64,000 bases of DNA from NCBI GenBank assembly GCA_947589745.1, contig CANQCS010000003.1:1-64000 (forward strand). The letters are read 5' to 3'. The DNA comes from an uncultured Oscillospiraceae bacterium. GTDB taxonomy: Bacteria > Bacillota > Clostridia > Oscillospirales > Oscillospiraceae. A model generated the notes under the pieces. It saw only the letters and a program-made list of their open reading frames with translations. It had not been told where the DNA came from and ran no database searches. The first letter of the stretch is position 1. Each line of letters opens with the position of its first letter. Position numbers and translations under genes: made by a program. Shown in pieces: positions 17,022-25,010 of this stretch.

Positions 17022-17926
17022 CGAGAGAGGACTTATTCAGAGCCGTGGGCGAAGCCCGGGACGGGCAGGTCCTGGACGCGGACGCCCCGGCGGTCAAAAA
17101 AGTGGTACACTGGAGACGATACGCCGCCCTGGCGGCCTGCCTGGCGCTGGTGCTGGCGGGGGGCCTGGCCTTTGAGCGGTGGCTGCACACCGGCCACGAC
17201 GCCCCCGGTGAATTCACGGTGTCCACCGGCGACGGAGAAACGGACGCCGGGGCCGCCGGCCAGAGCGATCTGGACGGCCAGTGGCACAGCCCCGGCGACG
17301 CCCCCGCCTCCCCGATATACTCCGGGAGCGCGGTGGAGATCGGCGAGCTGGCCCCTGAGAGCATAGGGGATCGGACCGGGTCTGCCGAGAGCTCCGAGGC
17401 CTGTCTTGCGTGGCTGGAGCCCGAGGAGATCTTCGCCAGAGACACCGCTGTGTTCCGGGGCATGGTCCGGGGGATGCGGTATTTCCGGGCGGACCATGTG
17501 GGGACCGGGGACGCCGCCCGGTACTTCACCGTGGCCTCGGTGGAGGTGCTGGAGTGCTATCGGGGCGATATGGACCCGGGGGAGATCTACAATGTCCTGA
17601 TCCCCTCTGTGAGGGGGATCGCGGAGAGCTCCATCGACGGTCCCCTGGCGGACCTGGAGGTGGGCAGCGAGGCCATCCTCATGCCCTATTGGTCTACCCT
17701 CGACGCCGGAGCCGGAGAGGGCGACGGCTTTTTCTCCTTCGCCGACGTGTCCGAGCTATGGTTCTCCGAGGGGGTCCGGTTCGCGTTCCTGCAAACGGAG
17801 GACGGGGTGGAGTACGCGCGGGACATCTACGACATCCCCGCCGCCGGGGATGCGGTGACCCTGGACGATGTGGCGGCCTATGTCCGGTCCATGCTGGACG
17901 GACAGGCGGGCAGCGGCGCGGAATAG
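17018..17926 (+). CDS. Membrane-anchored anti-sigma-like protein
   Basis: This 302-residue protein has a short cytoplasmic N-terminus (MTREDLFRAVGEARD), one membrane segment at about residues 34-52 preceded by VHWRRYAAL, then a long acidic extracellular domain of unknown fold. Start and stop overlap with the ECF sigma gene (ATGA), and the topology is that of an anti-sigma factor holding the sigma at the membrane until an outside signal arrives. No zinc-binding anti-sigma motif is visible. The VHWRRYAAL anchor recurs in the protein at 51967. Confidence 0.7.
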   Translation: MTREDLFRAVGEARDGQVLDADAPAVKKVVHWRRYAALAACLALVLAGGLAFERWLHTGHDAPGEFTVSTGDGETDAGAAGQSDLDGQWHSPGDAPASPIYSGSAVEIGELAPESIGDRTGSAESSEACLAWLEPEEIFARDTAVFRGMVRGMRYFRADHVGTGDAARYFTVASVEVLECYRGDMDPGEIYNVLIPSVRGIAESSIDGPLADLEVGSEAILMPYWSTLDAGAGEGDGFFSFADVSELWFSEGVRFAFLQTEDGVEYARDIYDIPAAGDAVTLDDVAAYVRSMLDGQAGSGAE

Positions 17927-17938
17927 GAGCAAATAGAA

Positions 17939-17976
17939 CGCCCGCCCGGGACTTCTCTGTTCCGGGCGGGCGCTTT
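17939..17976. terminator. Bidirectional terminator between convergent genes
   Basis: Stem arms cgcccgcccgg (17939-17949) and ccgggcgggcg (17962-17972) are followed by CTTTTG. The hairpin serves the sigma/anti-sigma operon and could also serve the small gene at 18013. Confidence 0.75.
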
Positions 17977-18012
17977 TGCTCGTTGTCTGTTTCAGGACTG
18001 ACGGCGATCCAT

Positions 18013-18192
18013 TCAGGTCATGTTGGTGCGGGTCAGGATGCCGAACTCGGTGCTCATGGCGAAAAGAGTCATGGCAGCGGTGCTGACCACCAGCAGCGGG
18101 CTGGCGACCGTCACGCCCAGGTAACAGGCCACCATAGCGACGAGGATGCAGACATAGGACAGGATACCGCAGGCGGAAGAATTATGTTTCAT
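18013..18192 (-). CDS. Small two-helix membrane protein
   Basis: This 59-residue protein has two hydrophobic helices (about 9-28 and 31-46) and a short polar tail. The start at 18192 has a strong AAAGGAGG site, which supports it as real. No family is recognised. Upstream on the same strand, AGAGCC and GGCTCT arms followed by a T run (about 18215-18250) could form a leader hairpin or attenuator. Confidence 0.6.
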   Translation of the reverse strand: MKHNSSACGILSYVCILVAMVACYLGVTVASPLLVVSTAAMTLFAMSTEFGILTRTNMT

Positions 18193-18348
18193 GATCGTGA
18201 CCTCCTTTCTGTTCCGAAAAAGAGCCGTCCTCCGTGTGAGGGCTCTTTGCTCTTTCTGCTCATAGGATACAGCAGGGACGGCATGAAGTAAAGCGACGGA
18301 TCGTTGACCCGGCATTCAGTAAAGCTGAAAGCAAAGGGCGCGACTGGC

Positions 18349-18377
18349 TTGACAACAGGACCGGTCCGGCGTATGCT
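18349..18377 (+). promoter_or_regulatory. Promoter of the LysR-type gene
   Basis: TTGACA (18349-18354) and TATGCT (18372-18377) are 17 bases apart. The promoter is intact although the gene behind it is interrupted. Confidence 0.7.
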
Positions 18378-18415
18378 ATCCCCATGACTGTTCCCATGGA
18401 AGGTGAGGTGCTGTT

Positions 18416-19300
18416 ATGGAGAGCGCGCGGTGCAGGGCGTTCCTGGCGGCGGTGGAGACGGGCAGTCTCTCCCGGGCGGCGGAGCGGCTGGGCTACACCC
18501 CCTCCGGGGTGAGCTAGCTGGTGGCCGCCCTGGAGCAGGAGCTGGGATTCCCGCTGCTGGTGCGGAGCAACCGGGGCGTCCGTCCCACGGCGGACGGTGC
18601 GCAGCTGCTGCCGGCGGTGCGGGACTATCTGCTCCAAGAGGAGCGGCTCTATCAGGAGGCGGCGGAGACCAGGGGCCTCATGCGGGGCACGGTCACCGTG
18701 GCCGCCTACACCAGCGTCACCGCCAACTGGCTGCCGGAGGTCATCCGGGCCTTCCGGGGGGACTATCCCAATGTGGAAGTCGATTTGCTGGGCGGGTTCC
18801 GGCGGCTGGCGGTGCAGTACCTGGAGGAGAAGCGGGCGGACCTGGCCATCTTCAGCTACCAGGAGCCCATGCCCTACGACTGGATCCCCTTGGCGGAGGT
18901 CCCCATGGTGGCCGTGCTGCCCAAGGACCACCCCCTGGCCGGGGCGGCGGTCTATCCCCTGGCCCGCTGCAGCCAGGAGACGTTCATCATGCCGGACCAG
19001 GGCCATGAGGACGACGTGGTGGTCCTATTTGAGAAAAACGGGATCAGGCCCGGCAGACACTACTTCACCCCGGAGACCTTCACCGCTCTGACCCTCATCG
19101 AGCAGGGGCTGGGCATGAGTGTCATGAACGAGCTGGTCACCAGGAAATGGGTCTGCGACGTGGTCAAGCTGCCGCTGGACCCGCCGGCCTCCATCACCAT
19201 GGGGGTGGCCATTCCCTCCCTGGACCGCGCCTCCCCGGCGGTGAAGCGGTTCGTGAAGTACGCCGTCCGGCTCCTGACCAAAAAGCAGGAGGGGCCGTGA
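18416..19300 (+). pseudogene. LysR family regulator interrupted by an in-frame amber codon
   Basis: Reading from ATG 18416 gives a normal LysR winged-helix start (FLAAVETGSLSRAAERLGY) that stops at TAG, codon 34 (18515-18517), inside the recognition helix region. The same frame then continues without interruption as LVAALEQELGFPLLVR and a complete substrate-binding domain to 19300. Family members usually carry Gln, His or Arg at this place, so a CAG-to-TAG change is the simple explanation. A GTG at 18521 could restart translation but would leave out the DNA-binding helix. The only alternatives are amber readthrough or a sequencing error. Confidence 0.8.
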
Positions 19301-19333
19301 TATACGGATATCCCTCCTGAAGCGGAAGAAACA

Positions 19334-19370
19334 CCCGCCCGGAACCTGGATGGTTCCGGGCGGGCTGCTC
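19334..19370. terminator. Terminator between convergent LysR pseudogene and ppk1
   Basis: Perfect 13-bp stem arms cccgcccggaacc (19334-19346) and ggttccgggcggg (19352-19364) are flanked by T-rich sequence on the plus strand. Confidence 0.75.
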
Positions 19371-21602
19371 TTACTTTTTCTTCTTATGGTCCTTATGCTC
19401 TTTGTTCCCGAAGTGGACCTCGATCTTCACGCCGCCGAAGAGCTTCTTGATGCCCTTGGGCTTCTCCGGCTCGGGGACGAAGGGCCGGTGGCTGGTCTGG
19501 GCCATGAAGACCTCCTGGCTGGCGCTGGGGGCCAGGGTGTTCACCTTCCGGCGGTAGGAGCCGTCCGGCAGCAGCGAGCTGGCCTTCACGTTGTCCTCCA
19601 GCTGGGTGTGGAGAATCCACATCAGCTGCCGCCGCACGTCCCTGTCGTAGATGGGGCAGGCGATCTCCACCCGGCGGTCCAGGTTCCGGGTCATCAGGTC
19701 CGCCGAGGCGATGAAGACCTTGGCGTCCTCCCCCCTGCCGAAGCAGTAGATGCGGCCGTGCTCCAGATACCGGCCCACGATGCTGGTGACCCGCACGTTG
19801 TCGGTCTCCCCGGCGATGCCGGGGCGGAGGCAGCAGATGCCCCGCAGGATCAGCTGGACCTGGACCCCGGCCCGGGAGGCCTCCGCCAGCTTGTCCATGA
19901 CCTCCCGCTCGGTCATGGAGTTGGCCTTGATGCAGATGTAGCCCTCGCTGCCCTTGGCGGTCTCCGCCTCAATGAGCTCCATGAGCCGGGGCTTCAGCCC
20001 CGCCGGGGCCACCAGCAGGTGCTTGTACTCCCCCTCCAGGTTGCCCACCAGCATGTTCTGGAAGAACACCGTGCCGTCCAGGCCGATGTCCTCGTTCATG
20101 GTCATCAGGCTCAGGTCCGTATACATTGCGTTGGTCTGCTCGTTGTAGTTGCCGGTGCCGATCTGGGTGATGTAGCGGAGCTTGTCGCCCTGGCGGAGGG
20201 TGATGAGGCAGATCTTGCTGTGGCACTTGTAGCCGTCGAAGCCATAGATCACCTGGCAGCCCGCGTCCTCCAGGAGCCGGGACCAGGAGATGTTGTTGGC
20301 CTCGTCGAACCGGGCCCGGAGCTCCATCAGCACCGTCACCTGCTTGCCGTTCTCCGCCGCCTTGCAGAGGATGTGAGCGATCTTGGAGGAGGTGGCCAGG
20401 CGGTAGATGGTGATGCGGATGCTCAGCACGTCGGGCCGCTCGGCGGCCTCGCTGAGGAGCCGCAGGAACGGGTCCACGCTGTCAAAGGGGAAGAACAGCA
20501 GGTGGTCCCGCCGGGAGAGCTGGTCGATGAGGCTGGCGTGGGGGTCCAGGTCCTCCGGCCACCGGGGCTTGTAGGGCGTGAACAGCAGCGGCGCGGTTCG
20601 GTCCGAGGGCAGGGAGCGGATGAGGTCGTAGACATAGTGCATGTTGAGGGGCGTCTGGTCCACGTAGACCTGGCGGCTGTCCACCCGGATGCGGGCCTTC
20701 AGCAGCTTGATCAGCTCCCCGCTGGGCTTGCGGCTCAGCTCCAGGCGCACCACCGACTGGCTGGCCCGCTTCTTGAGGAGCTGGCTCATGCGGCTGAGGA
20801 TGTCCTCCCCGCCCCGCTCCAGGATCTCCGCATCGGGGCCCAGCTCGGCGCTGCGGGTGGCGCAGAGGACGCAGCTGGACTCCACCTTGAACCCGGCAAA
20901 CAGGTCGTCCACCCAGTGGCGGACGATATTCTCCATGCGCACGAACCGCCCCGGGTCCCCCGGCATGGGGAGAAAGGCGGGCAGGCTGGCCGGCACCGGC
21001 ACCAGGCCCATGGAGGGTCCGGCCTTCTCCTTCTCCCGGTCCTTGTCCTTGCTCTTGTTCTTGTTTTTGTCCTTGTCCTTCTTGGGCTTGGCCCGGAGCA
21101 GGGCCACCACATAGAGGGCCTTGCCCTCCAGATGGGGGAACGGGTGGTGGTTGTCCACGATCTGAGGGGACAGCACCGGGCGGATGCGGGCCTTGTAGTA
21201 GGTGGAGACGTACTTCTTCTCCTCCGGCGTCAGCTCGTCCATGGCCAGGTCGCAGATGCCCTCCCGGCGCAGCAGGGCCGCCACGTCGGCGTAGAGGCCC
21301 TTTTTGATCTCGATGAGGCCGGGGATGACGCTGTACACCTGCTGGAGCTGCTCCATGGGGGTCTCGCCGGTCTTGTTGTCGATGTCGTCCGGGGACACCA
21401 GGGACAGGTCGAACAGGTTCCCCACCCGGACCATGAAGAACTCGTCCAGGTTGCTGGTAAAGATGGAGATGAACTTCAGCCGCTCCAGCAGGGGCACCGT
21501 GTCGTCCCCCGCCTCTTCCAGCACCCGCCGGTTGAACCGCAGCCAGCTCAGCTCCCGGTTCTGGGTATAGGTATAGCGCCCCTTGTCCGCGATGTCAGGC
21601 AT
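19371..21602 (-). CDS. ppk1: Polyphosphate kinase 1
   Basis: This 743-residue enzyme makes polyphosphate from ATP. The N-terminal domain starts RELSWLRFNRRVLEEA. The catalytic domains contain VLMELRARFDEANNI, the phospho-acceptor histidine in GYKCHSKICLI, NAMYTDLSLMT and SADLMTRNLDRRVE. An unusual insertion at residues 171-194 (KPKKDKDKNKNKSKDKDR...) is made almost only of Lys, Asp, Asn and Glu, between the N-terminal and head domains. The C-terminus also ends in a Lys/His-rich stretch. The gene stands alone behind a terminator. Confidence 0.93.
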   Translation of the reverse strand: MPDIADKGRYTYTQNRELSWLRFNRRVLEEAGDDTVPLLERLKFISIFTSNLDEFFMVRVGNLFDLSLVSPDDIDNKTGETPMEQLQQVYSVIPGLIEIKKGLYADVAALLRREGICDLAMDELTPEEKKYVSTYYKARIRPVLSPQIVDNHHPFPHLEGKALYVVALLRAKPKKDKDKNKNKSKDKDREKEKAGPSMGLVPVPASLPAFLPMPGDPGRFVRMENIVRHWVDDLFAGFKVESSCVLCATRSAELGPDAEILERGGEDILSRMSQLLKKRASQSVVRLELSRKPSGELIKLLKARIRVDSRQVYVDQTPLNMHYVYDLIRSLPSDRTAPLLFTPYKPRWPEDLDPHASLIDQLSRRDHLLFFPFDSVDPFLRLLSEAAERPDVLSIRITIYRLATSSKIAHILCKAAENGKQVTVLMELRARFDEANNISWSRLLEDAGCQVIYGFDGYKCHSKICLITLRQGDKLRYITQIGTGNYNEQTNAMYTDLSLMTMNEDIGLDGTVFFQNMLVGNLEGEYKHLLVAPAGLKPRLMELIEAETAKGSEGYICIKANSMTEREVMDKLAEASRAGVQVQLILRGICCLRPGIAGETDNVRVTSIVGRYLEHGRIYCFGRGEDAKVFIASADLMTRNLDRRVEIACPIYDRDVRRQLMWILHTQLEDNVKASSLLPDGSYRRKVNTLAPSASQEVFMAQTSHRPFVPEPEKPKGIKKLFGGVKIEVHFGNKEHKDHKKKK

Positions 21603-21717
21603 CGTGCGCTCCCCCTTTACTAATTATTCCGGCTGGGACGCCCTGCGGCGCCCCAGCCGTGTTGTTTTCCGTATCATACCATTTTATGCCCGTTTTGACA
21701 AGCGCTTTTCCCAAAAA

Positions 21718-22511
21718 TCACAGTCTACTTTCCAGCCGCCCGATCTCCTGCTCCGTCACCTGGTCGACTCCGGCGAAGTCCACGTTGGGCCGGTACACCG
21801 CCTCCAGCCGGTCGTGGGCGGCCTTGGCCTCCTGGAGGGCGGTGAGGGCCTCCTCCCGCAGCGCCTCCTCCATCCGGCGCAGGAACCGCAGACGGGCCTT
21901 GCACCGCTTGACGTGGGCCGGAGCGATCATGGCGTCCAGCCGCACCCGCCGGTAGGCGGGGCCGGTGTAGGCCATGCCCTCCCGGCTGGTGACGAAGGCC
22001 AGCTCCAGCTCCGGCAGCAGCAGATGGTGGAGCCGGTCCGGGTGCTCCGGGTCCGGGCAGAGGATGGCGCGATAGCCCTTGGCCGCCGCTGCGGCGCGGA
22101 TACGCTCCAGCATGGGCGCGGCGAAGCCAAAGCTGTCCTGGAGCTGGTACACCCGGGGACAGAGGGCGGTGACGCTGTCGAAGCGCCAGACGGGGCCCTC
22201 ACAGGTGAGGCTCCCCAGGAAGCGGCGCCGGTCCCCGCCTCCGCTGCCCCGGCCCTTCAGCTCCCGGCTGATGATGCCGCCGGTGCGGCGGAGGAGCTTT
22301 GCACTGTCCAGGCTCTCGGCCATGACGGCGGCGGCGCTGTCGGAGATCTGCCGGGCCGCGGCCATGGCCCGGTAGGCCCGGCGGTAGGCCTCGGAACCGG
22401 CCTTGCTGTGGCGGACGATCTGGTCCCGGGCGGCCTTGGCGGCGGCCAGGTCGTAGAAGCGGCCCAGGTCCAAGTAGCGGTCCACGGCGGCGGGGTAGCG
22501 GGGCTCTACCA
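21718..22511 (-). pseudogene. 3' half of a P-loop ATPase gene split by the 14.8-kb mobile element
   Basis: The frame encodes 264 residues beginning VVEPRYPAAVDRYLDLGRFYD directly at the element boundary and has no start of its own. It matches the C-terminal part of an uncharacterised two-half ATPase family (PRK06851-like), whose conserved FVDGTAPH motif normally precedes VEP.YP. The matching 5' half is at 37355-37634. Joining 37634-37355 to 22511-21718 gives 1074 bases, 358 codons without a break. The second nucleotide-binding loop expected near the middle of this half appears degenerate (VYQLQDSFGFAAPMLERI). Confidence 0.85.
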
Positions 22512-22524
22512 CGTGGGGCGCGGT
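22512..22524. other. Attachment-site core, left end
   Basis: CGTGGGGCGCGGT is the left copy of the 13-bp core. The bases on either side differ from those of the right copy (A and T here, G and G at the right), so the identity is exactly 13 bp. It lies within the codons for the conserved TAPH motif of the target gene. Confidence 0.85.
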
Positions 22525-22536
22525 TCCGTTAGGACA

Positions 22537-22564
22537 CTTACTTCCTTTTGAAAAAGAAAGTAAG
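22537..22564 (-). terminator. Hairpin after the serine recombinase gene
   Basis: Arms cttacttccttt (22537-22548) and agaaagtaag (22555-22564) form a hairpin between the recombinase stop and the left attachment core. It could end the recombinase mRNA before it enters the ATPase fragment. Confidence 0.5.
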
Positions 22565-22628
22565 CAAAGAAAACTTTAACCTATTTTTCTGTAAAATAAC
22601 AGGATATATTGCGGAAATACGGAAAAAT

Positions 22629-24182
22629 TCAGAACTTCCAGAAGATTTTGATTTCCTGCTCCCCCGTGTCGGGATTTCGCTCACCCACCTCGATTTTCTC
22701 CACCAACATGACCACCAACTCTCTGGGGATCTCTTCCAATCTCAGCAGCTCCCGCGCCCGGTCCATGAGCTCCTCCCGCCGCCTGGGTTTGGACCGCTCG
22801 GACAGCTCCCGGTCCACCTCGGCCAACCGGGTCTCCAGCCGGGATTTCTCCTCCAGGAAGGAGCGGTTCAAGTCGGTGAACTGCCCCTCGGTGAGCAGAC
22901 CGGACACCTTGTCCAGATAGAGGCTCTTCAGCGCTTGGCTGCGCTTCTCCAACTGGGCGGCCAGGGCCGCTCGCTCCTGCTCCAGAGCCTCCCGCCGGTC
23001 ATCCTTCTGCGCAGAGAGGTCCAGGCTCTCCGGATCAAAATAGCTCTGAACATAGTGGCGGATGCGCTGGGACACCAGCTCAGTCAATTTGTCCAGGCGG
23101 ATGGAGTGGCGGGTACACTGCTTCTCCCGGCCGCTGTCGGCATATCGCTTGCACCGCAGATAGGAGATCCGCTTTTCTCCCCTCTGACCGCTGCTGGTCC
23201 GGCTCATGGTGCTGCCGCAGTCCATGCACTTCACCAGTCCCGCCAGCAGGTGCGTCTCGCCGGTGCCGTCGCTCCGGGAGCGCAGAGCTAGGCCCCGCTG
23301 GACGGCGTCAAAGGTTTCCCGGCCGATGATGGCCTCATGGGTGCCCTCCACCCGGAACCACCGGTCCGGCGGCACATCCACGATCATCTTGGACTTGTAG
23401 CTCACCTTTTTTCTTCTGCCCTGGATCATCACGCCGGTGTACATCTCATTCCGCAGGATGCGTTGGACAGTGACCTTGTTCCACAGACCGAAGTCGTTTT
23501 TCCGGGGGTGGTTGTTGTGCCATCCCCGCTCCTCCTTGTAGCGGGTGGGGTTGGGAACGCCCCGGTCGTTGAGCATGGCGGCGATGCGCTGCCGCCCGAA
23601 GCCAGCCAGGGACCAGCGATAGATCTGCCGCACTACCTCGGCGGCCTGGGGGTCCACAATGATCCGGTTTTTGTCCGCCGGGTCCTTCCGATAGCCGTAG
23701 ATGGGGAACGCTCCGATGTATTTTCCCTCCTGCCGTTTCATGTCCAGCACCATGCAGACATTCTCCGACAGGTCCTCAAGGTACCACTCGTTGACCAGGC
23801 CGTTGATCTGGCGGGCCTTCTTGTTGCCCTTCACCTCGGTGTCGGCGTTGTCGGCCACCGCGATGAAACGGATGCCCCACAGGGGGAACAGGCCGTGGAT
23901 ATACTTCTCCACCAGCTCTATGTCCCGGGTGAACCTGGACTGGCTCTTGCAGAGGACGATTTGGAACTTCTTCTCCTTCGCTGCCTGGAGCATCCGGTTG
24001 AAGGCGGGCCGCTGGCTGTCCGCGCCGGAGTAGTCCTCGTCGCAGTATGTCTCGTAGATGTCCCAGCCGTGGTCCACCGCGTACTGGAACAGCAGGGCTT
24101 TCTGGTTCTGAATGCTCTCCGATTCCGGCTGATGTTTGTCCTCATCCTCCTTGCTCAGCCTGGTATAAATCGCGCAAAGTAT
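22629..24182 (-). CDS. Large serine recombinase (integrase), apparent ATA start
   Basis: The 517-codon frame has the full domain order of a large serine recombinase. It begins with a catalytic domain with the YTRLSKED nucleophile motif (Ser near residue 9) and SQSRFTRD. A recombinase domain follows (PIYGYRKDPADKN, RGVPNPTRYKEE), then a zinc ribbon (CMDCGSTM...YLRCKRY...CTRHSI) and a coiled-coil tail. A strong AAGGAGG sits nine bases before ATA at 24182, and no ATG, GTG or TTG precedes the catalytic motif in this frame; the upstream frame is closed by TGA. The first usual start codon, GTG 24077, would remove the active-site serine. The gene is either initiated at AUA or inactivated by a start mutation. 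Confidence 0.85.
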   Translation of the reverse strand: MLCAIYTRLSKEDEDKHQPESESIQNQKALLFQYAVDHGWDIYETYCDEDYSGADSQRPAFNRMLQAAKEKKFQIVLCKSQSRFTRDIELVEKYIHGLFPLWGIRFIAVADNADTEVKGNKKARQINGLVNEWYLEDLSENVCMVLDMKRQEGKYIGAFPIYGYRKDPADKNRIIVDPQAAEVVRQIYRWSLAGFGRQRIAAMLNDRGVPNPTRYKEERGWHNNHPRKNDFGLWNKVTVQRILRNEMYTGVMIQGRRKKVSYKSKMIVDVPPDRWFRVEGTHEAIIGRETFDAVQRGLALRSRSDGTGETHLLAGLVKCMDCGSTMSRTSSGQRGEKRISYLRCKRYADSGREKQCTRHSIRLDKLTELVSQRIRHYVQSYFDPESLDLSAQKDDRREALEQERAALAAQLEKRSQALKSLYLDKVSGLLTEGQFTDLNRSFLEEKSRLETRLAEVDRELSERSKPRRREELMDRARELLRLEEIPRELVVMLVEKIEVGERNPDTGEQEIKIFWKF

Positions 24183-24220
24183 GTTGTTACACCTCCTTCG
24201 GGGCGTAACTGCTCCCTGTC

Positions 24221-24249
24221 AGTTTACCATAGGAGCAGCCGCTTGACAA
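24221..24249 (-). promoter_or_regulatory. Promoter of the serine recombinase with flanking inverted repeat
   Basis: On the minus strand TTGTCA (24249-24244) and TAAACT (24226-24221) are 17 bases apart. CTGCTCC and GGAGCAG arms flank the -10 region, a plausible operator. Confidence 0.6.
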
Positions 24250-24257
24250 GTTTTTGT

Positions 24258-24383
24258 TCACGCTGTCGGTGTTCTTTCCAGCTCGTTTGTAAGCCAGATC
24301 TCGACCGCCTGCCGGAGCTTTTCCTCGTCGCAGGTCGTATCTCCGGCGGGCTGCTCCGTTACGACGAAAACGGTGGATTTCAA
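24258..24383 (-). CDS. Small protein upstream of the recombinase (41 residues)
   Basis: A TTG start at 24383 sits behind GGGGAGGGGAGGGG and opens a 41-residue frame starting MKSTVFVVTEQPAGDTTCDE and ending in ERTPTA. It runs in the same direction as the recombinase, about 75 bases upstream, with the recombinase promoter in between. The composition is that of a small soluble acidic protein. No family is recognised. It could be a regulator of the element, but this is only position-based inference. Confidence 0.4.
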   Translation of the reverse strand: MKSTVFVVTEQPAGDTTCDEEKLRQAVEIWLTNELERTPTA

Positions 24384-24615
24384 TTCGTACCCCTCCCCTC
24401 CCCACAGGCTATGCGCGTGACTCGGGAGGCATGAATGTGGAGCAAAGCACTCCGCCGCAGACAGGCGGGAGTCCAAACGGAACGAAAAGCTGACAGCATT
24501 AGCAGCCGCGGAGGACTGGGAGGGGGTTCTGGCTGAACTGGACCTCCATGACAGGAACAAGGAGCGGCGGTACAGGGCGCACCGGGCGGATCTGGATATC
24601 ACGCTCACGGAGCGA

Positions 24616-24927
24616 ATGGCCGAGGAGGGCGATACATACCGGCAGAAGGACTTGATGCGGTTGAGTCGGCAGGAGGATCTGGACGAGTATATCTTCTCCA
24701 AGGACCCGGAAGACCTGCCGCAGCTGGCGGGCGACTATCCCGTATGCGAGGCGCTGAAGGAGCTGACGCCCATCCAGCGGAAGGTGCTGTGGGCCAATGT
24801 GGTGCGGGGATACTCCACCGCAGACATCGCGGAGGCGCTGGGGTACTCCGTCCGGAATGTGACCAAGCACCGGCAGAAAGCCCTGGAAAAGGTGCGGCTT
24901 CTGGTGACAGGGCACAAAAGCCTGTAA
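24616..24927 (+). CDS. Sigma-70 region 4-like protein (start uncertain)
   Basis: The 103-residue frame ends with a region-4-type helix-turn-helix (LTPIQRKVLWANVVRGYSTADIAEALGYSVRNVTKHRQKALEKV). Similar short sigma-like proteins occur in Firmicutes integrative elements. The coding frame extends upstream of ATG 24616 for about 60 sensible codons (RRESKRNEKLTALAAAEDWE), but no start codon is present there. A ribosome site and ATG/GTG at 24431-24437 are in another frame that closes at 24493. This suggests a frameshift near 24440-24490. The gene may be intact from 24616 or be a pseudogene. Confidence 0.6.
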   Translation: MAEEGDTYRQKDLMRLSRQEDLDEYIFSKDPEDLPQLAGDYPVCEALKELTPIQRKVLWANVVRGYSTADIAEALGYSVRNVTKHRQKALEKVRLLVTGHKSL

Positions 24928-24950
24928 AACAAAAAAGCCCGGGCCGCGTC

Positions 24951-24979
24951 TTGCTGTCCCGGATGAAAGATGGTATAGT
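24951..24979 (+). promoter_or_regulatory. Promoter upstream of the zinc-ribbon pseudogene and hsd operon
   Basis: TTGCTG (24951-24956) and TATAGT (24974-24979) are separated by 17 bases. No terminator was seen between here and hsdR, so it may also drive the restriction operon. Confidence 0.55.
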
Positions 24980-25010
24980 GGTTACAAGAATTACATCTGG
25001 AGGGATAGCA

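Noticed and set aside
19350..21623. A 757-codon open frame opposite ppk1
   Set aside because: This is the same type of complement shadow; ppk1 has all catalytic motifs.
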